A stretch of 19,196 nucleotides of DNA from an uncultured Spirochaetia bacterium (GTDB taxonomy: Bacteria; Spirochaetota; CALGPD01). This document shows positions 14,137-19,196 of the stretch, piece after piece (the stretch's first letter is position 1; every line of letters starts with the position of its first letter). The translations under genes were made by a program, and so were the position numbers. A model generated the notes under the pieces. The model searched no databases. It had not been told where the DNA came from and saw only the letters and a program-made list of their open reading frames with translations. The DNA lies in NCBI GenBank assembly GCA_937960625.1, contig CALGPD010000341.1:1-19196 (forward strand). Reading direction: 5' to 3'.

Positions 14137-15510
14137 TTATTCTTTTATAGATTTTCTCATGCCAAACATTATTTTTCTAAGCACAAAATAGGACAATATT
14201 CCGGCTAAAACGTTTGATATGGCAATACCAAAAAATACACCTTTAATCTGAAAGAAATATTTTCCTATCAAAGCAAATGGAACGTAGAAAACAAACATCT
14301 GAATAATTGTTAAAACTATTGAATGGATTGGTTTATGCAGCGAATATAATGCAGTCCCGCATAACATATGTATACCCTGCAAACCGTAACAAATGGGAAC
14401 AATTTTTAAAAATAAATCAATTGTTTTTACAACTTTTGGATCATTATTAAAAACAGGAGCTATTATTTTGCCAGTTAGAAATAAAAGCGCCATGATAAAT
14501 AACCCATAAAGAAAAATGAAAACCGAACTAAGTTTTATACCCTTAAAAACCCTGTCATAATTGCCGCTCATCCAGTTCTGGCCGGTAAACGGGTTTATAA
14601 CAGTCGCAAGAGACATTGGGATTGACAAAGCGAAAAACTCTATTCGCAAACCTACACCAAAACCCGCTACAATTTCTTTGCCATAAGGTGATAATATCGC
14701 GGTAATAATACCGATACTTAACGGCATAACTATTCTCGTTCCTGCTGCCGGAATTCCTATAAAAAGAATTTTTTTAAATGACTGCAACACGTTACTTATG
14801 TGAGTTTTCTTAAACGTTAAAATTTTCTCCCGTTTTATTAATACATAAAACGAAGCAATCAACGTAAACATACGTGAAAGAACAGTTGCGAGCGCGGCAC
14901 CGGCAATTTCCATACGCGGGAAAATCCACCAGCCGAAAATAAATATTGGGTCAAAAATAACGTTTAAAACCGAAGCTATAAGCATAATTAAGCCGGGCAC
15001 TTTCATATCCCCTGTACCGCGGATAATATTATTTCCAACCATGGGAACTACAACGAATATCATTCCAGGATACCAAATATACATATAACGTTTTATATGA
15101 GGGATTATTTCATTGCTTGCTCCCAACAACCGGAATAATGGTTCTATGGTAAACATTCCAATAATTATAAAAACTATGACAAACAGCCAGCCTAATAGTA
15201 TACTGTCCGTTGCCAGCCTCCGGACATAAGTCATATCACCGCTGCCAATGGCACGGGATATTACAGCAGACGTCCCTATACCAATACCAAGCGCAATTGA
15301 ACTTATTATAAAAACAACGGGCAATGTAAAACTCATTGCCGCTAAAGCAACAGTACCGAGTTCACCTACAAAATAAGTATCAACAATGTTGAATCCAACC
15401 ATGCTCAAAATACCGAAAAACATGGGAACGGTTTGATGAAATAACGTTTTACCCACACTACCCGTTGTCAATCTCGCTGTTTTACCTTGCTGTTTTATTG
15501 TGTTCAACAT
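14137..15510 (-). CDS. MATE-family efflux transporter
   Basis: This 457-residue protein has about twelve membrane segments and the MATE layout of two related halves. Hallmarks are the start of the first helix (LFHQTVPMFFGILSMVGFN), NIVDTYFVGELGTVALAAMS (residues about 41-60) and GIGIGTSAVISRAIGSGD (about 75-92). The second half repeats the pattern around PFTGQNWMSGNYDRV. MATE proteins export drugs or metabolites in exchange for Na+ or H+; the substrate cannot be read from sequence. The ATG has GAGGA very close upstream. A weak promoter-like pair, TTGAAC and TATAGT, lies at 15522-15551. The coiled-coil gene downstream has its own promoter, so they need not be one operon. Confidence 0.93.
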   Translation of the reverse strand: MLNTIKQQGKTARLTTGSVGKTLFHQTVPMFFGILSMVGFNIVDTYFVGELGTVALAAMSFTLPVVFIISSIALGIGIGTSAVISRAIGSGDMTYVRRLATDSILLGWLFVIVFIIIGMFTIEPLFRLLGASNEIIPHIKRYMYIWYPGMIFVVVPMVGNNIIRGTGDMKVPGLIMLIASVLNVIFDPIFIFGWWIFPRMEIAGAALATVLSRMFTLIASFYVLIKREKILTFKKTHISNVLQSFKKILFIGIPAAGTRIVMPLSIGIITAILSPYGKEIVAGFGVGLRIEFFALSIPMSLATVINPFTGQNWMSGNYDRVFKGIKLSSVFIFLYGLFIMALLFLTGKIIAPVFNNDPKVVKTIDLFLKIVPICYGLQGIHMLCGTALYSLHKPIHSIVLTIIQMFVFYVPFALIGKYFFQIKGVFFGIAISNVLAGILSYFVLRKIMFGMRKSIKE

Positions 15511-15521
15511 TCTTCCTCATT

Positions 15522-15551
15522 ACTATATAGTAAAGTAAAAAGTTAGTTCAA
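15522..15551 (-). promoter_or_regulatory. Weak candidate promoter for the MATE gene
   Basis: On the minus strand TTGAAC (15546-15551) is followed after 18 bases by TATAGT (15522-15527). The implied leader is only about 5-10 bases, which would leave the Shine-Dalgarno at its extreme 5' end. This is a low-confidence call. Confidence 0.25.
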
Positions 15552-15655
15552 AATATTCTTATTCACAAAATAAAAATAAAAAATATCCATTACTGTTAAA
15601 TAAACCCGTTGTTTTAGTTGATTATTATGAAAATCAAAAACAAACCGAGGATTAA

Positions 15656-15802
15656 ATGAAAAGCGGAAAAATTTCAAACTGGATCTATAACTATTCAGTA
15701 GGTATAGATTTCCTGAATAAACGTGTAATGGAAATTAGAGCATTAGAATTCAGTAAAGTTAAAGCAGACCGGCTTATTATTGAACAGTATTACATTATTT
15801 AA
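15656..15802 (+). CDS. Small ORF of 48 codons, unknown
   Basis: An ATG at 15656 has GAGG (15647-15650) 5 bases upstream and opens 48 codons ending in TAA. The peptide starts MKSGKISNWIYNYSVGID and contains a mixed hydrophobic/charged helical stretch (FLNKRVMEIRALEFSKVKAD). It has no signal peptide or membrane segment and I recognise no family. It sits between the divergent MATE promoter region and the convergent PD40 lipoprotein gene. The ribosome-binding site and the lack of other genes here favour a real gene, but the promoter is not obvious and it could be a remnant of a longer gene. Confidence 0.4.
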   Translation: MKSGKISNWIYNYSVGIDFLNKRVMEIRALEFSKVKADRLIIEQYYII

Positions 15803-15844
15803 AAAAACTAGGTTCGCTTGTGAATATTCATAGGCAAAAAAAAC

Positions 15845-16714
15845 TTAATGCGGTTTACCGGCAAAACATGGAACAGTATCAGACGAGAGATCAAAAGTTA
15901 ACCTTTTCTGATTACTGCCGTCCGCGTTCATTATATAAATATCGAAACTTAAGTAATTACGAGAAAAAACGATTTTATTTCCGTCAGGCGAAAACGAAGG
16001 AAAGATATCCGTAGGAGTTCCGCTTGTAATTTTTTTTTGTCCGCCGCCGTCTGAGTTCATAATCCAAATTGCGTCGTCTCTAGTAAAAACAATTTTTGTT
16101 CCGTCAGGTGAAAAAGAAGGATAATCAAGGGTGGATGTACTAAAAGTAAGGCGTTTTACCCCGCTGCCGTCTGAGTTCATTACGTGTACATCGTTTATTA
16201 TCCCAATAATTCTTAAAAAAACAATTTTGCTTCCGTCAGGAGAAAACGAAGGATGACGGTCAGTAGTTGTATTATCCGTTAATTTTTGTATATTGCTCCC
16301 ATCCAAATTCATCGTATATATTTCTTTGTCTCCATCATTATTTACAAAAGCAATCTTTTTTCCGTCAGGTGAAAAAGTCGGGTCCTCAGCACTTTGGTTA
16401 TATGTTAGCCGCTTTACATCCGAGCCGTTAGAGTTTATAATAAATAAATCTGCTCCCGATGGCCAAGGATAATCTATTACAAACACGATTTTGCTTCCAT
16501 CCGGGGATGATGATAAAGTGCGAACAGGGTCGCTTGCAGTATATACAACTCGTTCTTCAGAACCGTCCGGATTTATAGAACATATTTCTTTAACTTTTAT
16601 AAAATAAATTTTACCGCACTGTGATAAATCCGGTGAAATACACGTGGAATTACAAAAAACAAAGAAGATAAAAAAACTCCATGCTATTTTTACGCTTTTA
16701 ATTATACTGACCAT
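15845..16714 (-). CDS. PD40/TolB-like beta-propeller lipoprotein
   Basis: This 289-residue protein starts with a signal peptide (basic VSIIKSVK, then IAWSFFIFFVF) and two possible acylation cysteines, Cys21 and Cys25. Neither context is a textbook lipobox, although relaxed lipoboxes are known in spirochaetes. The mature part consists of five to six WD40-like PD40 repeats of about 40-45 residues with the core PSFSPDG.KIVF, alternating with MN.DGS..KRLT. These form a beta-propeller blade pattern like that of TolB and of surface propellers. No enzymatic domain is attached, so a binding role outside the inner membrane is likely. The GGAG lies 13 bases before the ATG, an unusually long spacing. 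It has its own extended -10 promoter. Confidence 0.88.
   Translation of the reverse strand: MVSIIKSVKIAWSFFIFFVFCNSTCISPDLSQCGKIYFIKVKEICSINPDGSEERVVYTASDPVRTLSSSPDGSKIVFVIDYPWPSGADLFIINSNGSDVKRLTYNQSAEDPTFSPDGKKIAFVNNDGDKEIYTMNLDGSNIQKLTDNTTTDRHPSFSPDGSKIVFLRIIGIINDVHVMNSDGSGVKRLTFSTSTLDYPSFSPDGTKIVFTRDDAIWIMNSDGGGQKKITSGTPTDIFPSFSPDGNKIVFSRNYLSFDIYIMNADGSNQKRLTFDLSSDTVPCFAGKPH
15970..16520. repeat. Tandem DNA repeats encoding the PD40 blades
   Basis: The plus-strand element CCGTCAGGnGAAAA recurs at 15981, 16101, 16233 and 16362, with a diverged copy near 16497. The spacing is 120, 132, 129 and about 135 bases, matching one propeller blade each. All spacings are multiples of three or nearly so, which keeps the reading frame. 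Confidence 0.8.
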
Positions 16715-16739
16715 AACTTAAAAATCACTCCATAAAAAC

Positions 16740-16748
16740 ATTATAGCA
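16740..16748 (-). promoter_or_regulatory. Extended -10 promoter for the PD40 lipoprotein gene
   Basis: On the minus strand the sequence reads TGCTATAAT, an extended -10 element with a perfect TATAAT core. No good -35 box lies 17 bases upstream, which is common for extended -10 promoters. The predicted leader before the ATG at 16714 is about 19 bases. Confidence 0.6.
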
Positions 16749-16805
16749 TATTAAAAAAAAAATACATAAAAAAATCTTTTTGTAAATAAAAATTAAAATA
16801 AATTT

Positions 16806-17882
16806 TTATATTTTCCGCTTTATAACGTTAATGTTCTTAGGATTATTCGTTCCCAGTTTCAACTCCGCGCCCGCAGCAATGTGTTTGCTTCTATTCATAA
16901 TTGAACTCATGCCCTTTTTACGCCGGATATCTTCAAGCCATAAAAGCCCAACAGTATCTATTGCTATAGGGTCAGTGCTTACACCAATGGTTTTAGTTAA
17001 CATTCCGGGATAACCGCCAGGGCCGCCGCGGAAAACACAGGATAACGCGTCCAATACAACGAGTTTAGTTTTATCCTTAATAACAGGATGCGCGTTTAAC
17101 TTGGCCGCATAAGGTGAGCAATAATTATCGTGAAAAGCCGAAGGGTTGTTAAAAGAACCGTAATGATTTTTTAAAGCTAAAGTAACACCCGCGTCACTGT
17201 GATTTTTTAAGACAGGCACGTTGATTATATAATCACACATTTTTGATAGAACTTTTGAAAAATGCGGTGTGCCTATAAAAAGCCCTTCACGCAGAGGAAT
17301 AACAAAAGATTTATCATAGCCCGGATTATAACCCGGATTCGACGTGCCGAAACAACGTACACGGTTATTCTTTCTATAATTCAATCTATATCGTTGTCGC
17401 CGCAGTTCCCACGCGCTTCGTTCAAAAATAATAATATCATTGGGTTTTACTCCCCAGCGGATTAAAGAATTAGCTATTTCATAAACAAGTTCTTTATGAG
17501 ATGAACAATGAGGGTTTAAACACGTTAACTTAAACGCGATAACCTGCCCTGCTTTATAATTAGGGAAAACTTTATCCCATGCGGCTTTAACACTCGATGT
17601 ATTCATGCCGAGCTTAAGGGATTCTTCAAACATAGGGCGCATAACACGCCTGTTTACCCTGCGTACAGAATACATTGAACTTTTATGCGTTACCAATGAA
17701 ACCCTGCTTTTAATATTACTGTCAACAATACGCCAGCCCGTTTCTTTTGCCATTAACTTGCTTAAAAAAGGAGACCCTAGAAGAGTTGCCCCGCCAACAA
17801 AAGCGCCTTTTAAAAAATGACGCCTCTCTATGGATTCTTTTTCAAGACTATTATTTAAACCTTCAAATAAATTTTCAAACAT
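16806..17882 (-). CDS. Tat-exported DUF362 protein
   Basis: I start this protein at the ATG 17882, which has AGGTGG 4 bases upstream; an in-frame extension to 17954 would overlap the previous gene. The 358-residue protein begins with a twin-arginine signal, ERRHFLKGAFVGGATLLG (Arg20-Arg21), so it is probably folded, perhaps with a cofactor, before export. The body has DUF362 features: VLKNHSDAGVTLALKNHYG, a DALSCVFRGGPGG stretch and STDPIAIDTVGLLWLEDI near the C-terminus. The domain's function is not established; no 4Fe-4S ferredoxin motif is present here. It is 10 bases downstream of the FGE-like gene and is probably in the same operon. Confidence 0.88.
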   Translation of the reverse strand: MFENLFEGLNNSLEKESIERRHFLKGAFVGGATLLGSPFLSKLMAKETGWRIVDSNIKSRVSLVTHKSSMYSVRRVNRRVMRPMFEESLKLGMNTSSVKAAWDKVFPNYKAGQVIAFKLTCLNPHCSSHKELVYEIANSLIRWGVKPNDIIIFERSAWELRRQRYRLNYRKNNRVRCFGTSNPGYNPGYDKSFVIPLREGLFIGTPHFSKVLSKMCDYIINVPVLKNHSDAGVTLALKNHYGSFNNPSAFHDNYCSPYAAKLNAHPVIKDKTKLVVLDALSCVFRGGPGGYPGMLTKTIGVSTDPIAIDTVGLLWLEDIRRKKGMSSIMNRSKHIAAGAELKLGTNNPKNINVIKRKI

Positions 17883-17892
17883 TATTCCACCT

Positions 17893-18648
17893 TTATAAAT
17901 CTTTTGCGCATCTAAAACCAATCGCGGAAAAACTGATATGCGGTTTAACCGCATGCCTTGCCTGTCTTCTGGACCTGTCAGCGAAAAATAAATAACATCC
18001 GCCCTTTACAACGAGAAAACTTCCATCCATGTTCGGGCATTTTTTCCGTTTCCCCGGGTAAGGTAAAAACTTGCTTTTTGTCCATTCCATAACATTACCC
18101 GTCATATCGTAAAGTCCGTAACCATTTGGCCTATAACGTTTTACCCTAACACTGGTCTTTCTTCTTGAATCCCAAAGAGCAGCCGCCCTTCTATTCCATC
18201 GGTTGCCGTAATCATATACATATCTTCTAGGTCCGCCGGCAGCGTATTCCCATTCCTGTTCCGTTGGAAGCCTTTTTCCCGCCCATTTCGCGTAAGCTTC
18301 AGCATCCACATACGTTACATTAACTACGGGATGGTTTTTATACCCGCGTTTAAATGCGCTTTTCCAGGAGCCTATAGCAGTGTAACCCGTTGCTTTTACA
18401 AACTTTCTAAACTGAGAAAACGTTACTTCTGTTTCATCCATGTAAAAAGATTTTACACGTACTCTGTGCCGTGGTTTTTCCTCACATTTTCCGTATCTTG
18501 AGCCCATTAAAAAACGGCCTCCACGGATTAAACGCATGTATTTGCCGTCTTTTGTTTTTATTCTCCAGCGCCTGGCGCTTAAATTTTGCAACGAACCCAT
18601 GTAAAGCGCTGTAATTATCAACGTAAAAATTAATAAAACTTTTTTCAT
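17893..18648 (-). CDS. Exported FGE-sulfatase-fold protein lacking catalytic cysteines
   Basis: This 251-residue protein has a signal peptide (MKKVLLIFTLIITALYMGS, probable cleavage after about residue 25) and one formylglycine-generating-enzyme/sulfatase-modifying-factor domain. Recognisable blocks are FLMGS (46-50), EEKPRHRVRVKSFYMDETEVT (56-76), NHPVVNVTYVDAEAYAKWAG (105-124), KRLPTEQEWEYAA (125-137), NGYGLYDMTGNVMEWT (175-190), VVKGGCYL (213-220) and AIGFRCA (242-248). Real FGEs carry two copper-binding cysteines shortly after the RGGS motif; here the corresponding stretch YLFFADRSRRQAR has none. It is therefore probably a non-catalytic member of the C-type-lectin-like fold. No sulfatase gene is nearby. 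AAGGG precedes the ATG by 6 bases, and the DUF362 gene follows after 10 bases. Confidence 0.9.
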   Translation of the reverse strand: MKKVLLIFTLIITALYMGSLQNLSARRWRIKTKDGKYMRLIRGGRFLMGSRYGKCEEKPRHRVRVKSFYMDETEVTFSQFRKFVKATGYTAIGSWKSAFKRGYKNHPVVNVTYVDAEAYAKWAGKRLPTEQEWEYAAGGPRRYVYDYGNRWNRRAAALWDSRRKTSVRVKRYRPNGYGLYDMTGNVMEWTKSKFLPYPGKRKKCPNMDGSFLVVKGGCYLFFADRSRRQARHAVKPHISFSAIGFRCAKDL

Positions 18649-18744
18649 ATTTAACCCTTTTATTGCTTTTGCTTACAGTAATTTCCTAACACCTAATTTT
18701 ATTAAAGATAAAATATTTTTCTCGATTTGCATATAAATATATAA

Positions 18745-18774
18745 AAAACCGTAAGGAAAAATCCCCACGGTTTT
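18745..18774 (-). terminator. Rho-independent terminator downstream of rpsU
   Basis: AAAACCGT (18745-18752) and ACGGTTTT (18767-18774) form an 8-base stem with a 14-base loop in which GG and CC may also pair. Read on the minus strand, the stem is followed by a run of six T. It lies about 30 bases after the rpsU stop. The A-rich left flank and T-rich stem end could let it work in both directions. Confidence 0.8.
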
Positions 18775-18803
18775 AAAATCATGACTGCTCTTTTTAGATA
18801 GTA

Positions 18804-19010
18804 TTAATAATTATTTTTCTGCTGTCTTCTTTGCTTTTTTAATAGTTTTCTCTTCAAAGCTTCAATCTTTTTCTTACGCTGTAAAGACGGTTTTTCATAA
18901 TGAACACGTTTTTTTAGTTCTCTTGAAATGCCATCCCTGTCGCATTTTTTTCTAAACCTTTTAATCGCAGACTCAATGTTTTCATTATCACCGAGTTCTA
19001 TCATTGTCAC
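18804..19010 (-). CDS. rpsU: Small ribosomal subunit protein bS21
   Basis: This 68-residue, strongly basic protein matches bS21. The N-terminus MTMIELGDNENIESAIKRF fits the M..I.v..nE.i..AlkrF pattern, followed by RKKCDRDGISRELKKR, the conserved HYEKPS (about residues 37-42) and a Lys/Arg/Gln-rich tail. bS21 binds the 30S subunit near the anti-Shine-Dalgarno end of 16S rRNA. The start is a GTG at 19010: GAGGTGAT, a full match to the anti-Shine-Dalgarno, lies 5 bases upstream, and an ATG two codons later (19004) is further away. The gene has its own promoter with a dyad and its own terminator, so it appears to be a single-gene unit. Confidence 0.95.
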   Translation of the reverse strand: MTMIELGDNENIESAIKRFRKKCDRDGISRELKKRVHYEKPSLQRKKKIEALKRKLLKKQRRQQKNNY

Positions 19011-19044
19011 GGAACATCACCTCGATACTATAATTTGAAACCAA

Positions 19045-19064
19045 ATAATAATCCGGCTTATTAT
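19045..19064. promoter_or_regulatory. 20-base dyad over the rpsU -10 region (operator-like)
   Basis: ATAATAA (19045-19051) and TTATTAT (19058-19064) are perfect inverted 7-mers around the self-complementary CCGG (19053-19056). Eighteen of 20 positions are symmetric. The dyad includes the whole -10 box and most of the spacer of the rpsU promoter, where a repressor would compete with RNA polymerase. It could also be chance in AT-rich DNA. Confidence 0.5.
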
Positions 19065-19073
19065 CCGTGTCAA
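19045..19073 (-). promoter_or_regulatory. Sigma-70 promoter for rpsU
   Basis: On the minus strand a perfect TTGACA (19068-19073) is followed after 17 bases by TATTAT (19045-19050). The start of transcription is expected near 19038, leaving about 28 bases before the GTG start. Confidence 0.8.
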
Positions 19074-19101
19074 GCAAATTTAACGAAAAAAAACAAGATA
19101 A

Positions 19102-19124
19102 AATGGATTTTTTTTGTATCCATT
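19102..19124 (-). terminator. Possible terminator-like hairpin of the gene beyond the right edge
   Basis: AATGGAT (19102-19108) pairs with ATCCATT (19118-19124) around a 9-base T-rich loop. On the minus strand the stem is followed by TTATC and, a few bases later, a long T-run, so it could end a transcript entering from beyond 19196 before rpsU starts. The stem is AT-rich and weak. Confidence 0.3.
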
Positions 19125-19130
19125 GCTTTT

Positions 19131-19196
19131 AAATCCCCCGGTTTGTTTTGAACAACGTTTTTTAAGAGAAACTGCCCACAGATGGAGAGGGATTCA
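19131..19196. repeat. Right terminal inverted repeat (contig-end repeat copy)
   Basis: This is the inverted copy of positions 1-66, with the last 55 bases identical to the reverse complement of 1-55 and a single mismatch at 19141. Beyond 19131 toward the interior the similarity to the left end stops abruptly. See the left copy for the interpretation as a dispersed repeat that broke the assembly. Confidence 0.9.

Noticed and set aside
15820..16014. 64-codon plus-strand ORF.
   Set aside because: It lies mostly antisense to the end of the PD40 lipoprotein gene, inside the repeated blade sequence, and its product has no recognisable feature.
15970..16520. CRISPR-like array, because of the regularly spaced repeated element.
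   Set aside because: The repeats lie in frame in a protein gene and encode PD40 blades; the intervening sequences also align with each other as protein.
17883..17954. N-terminal extension of the DUF362 protein to 17954.
   Set aside because: It overlaps the end of the FGE-like gene, and the ATG at 17882 has a strong AGGTGG just upstream and directly precedes the Tat signal.
1..19196. The whole window as a transposon, or a linear plasmid or phage, with terminal inverted repeats.
   Set aside because: The exact 55-base identity points to an assembly k-mer boundary. The cargo is housekeeping genes (purB, rpsU, recD2, ctpA), with no transposase, recombinase, replication or capsid gene.

Overview
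The window looks like a piece of the chromosome of an AT-rich, uncultured bacterium with a Gram-negative type envelope. It encodes lipoproteins, a Tat-exported protein and a carboxy-terminal processing protease, next to housekeeping genes (bS21, adenylosuccinate lyase, RecD2 helicase). From memory, the protein with two cyclic-nucleotide-binding domains resembles spirochaete proteins most. I lean to Spirochaetota or a neighbouring candidate phylum, with low to moderate confidence. Promoters are unusually readable: several match the sigma-70 consensus at both boxes. Almost all genes end in TAA; recD2 ends in TGA and one methyltransferase in TAG.

Layout. (1) 125-4408, minus strand: a co-directional series read as a small five-cysteine protein, a TPR lipoprotein, purB, a STAS protein with a zinc ribbon, a second STAS protein and a polytopic membrane protein. 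(2) 4409-4742: a divergent promoter region. (3) 4743-6002, plus: the two-CNB-domain regulator. (4) 6003-6406: a long intergenic stretch ending in a promoter, then a flavodoxin-fold reductase (plus) whose stop overlaps the end of recD2 (minus). (5) 9308-10481, plus: a Vms1-like release-factor-family (VLRF1) gene with an in-frame TGA near its 5' end, followed 19 bases later by an ICMT-like methyltransferase. (6) 10488-13016, minus: an operon of ctpA, a TFIIB-type zinc-ribbon protein and a SAM methyltransferase. (7) 13017-14136: two small unknown genes facing each other, each behind a perfect TTGACA-N17-TATAAT promoter, one of which carries a 24-base dyad. (8) 14137-18648: a MATE exporter, a 48-codon ORF, a PD40 beta-propeller lipoprotein, and an FGE-fold protein followed by a Tat-exported DUF362 protein. 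(9) 18745-19073: rpsU with its own promoter, a dyad over the -10 region and a hairpin terminator.

The two ends of the window are inverted copies of each other: exactly 55 identical bases, then one mismatch, then 10 more matches. This is what a k=55 de Bruijn assembly produces when a contig ends in a dispersed repeat. The window is therefore probably a whole contig lying between two inverted repeat copies, and not a transposon.

The most interesting items are the interrupted VLRF1-like gene, the two operator-like dyads inside strong promoters, the pair of strongly promoted unknown genes, the apparently near-leaderless CNB gene, the close similarity of PurB to animal-type enzymes, and the FGE-like protein without the catalytic cysteines.
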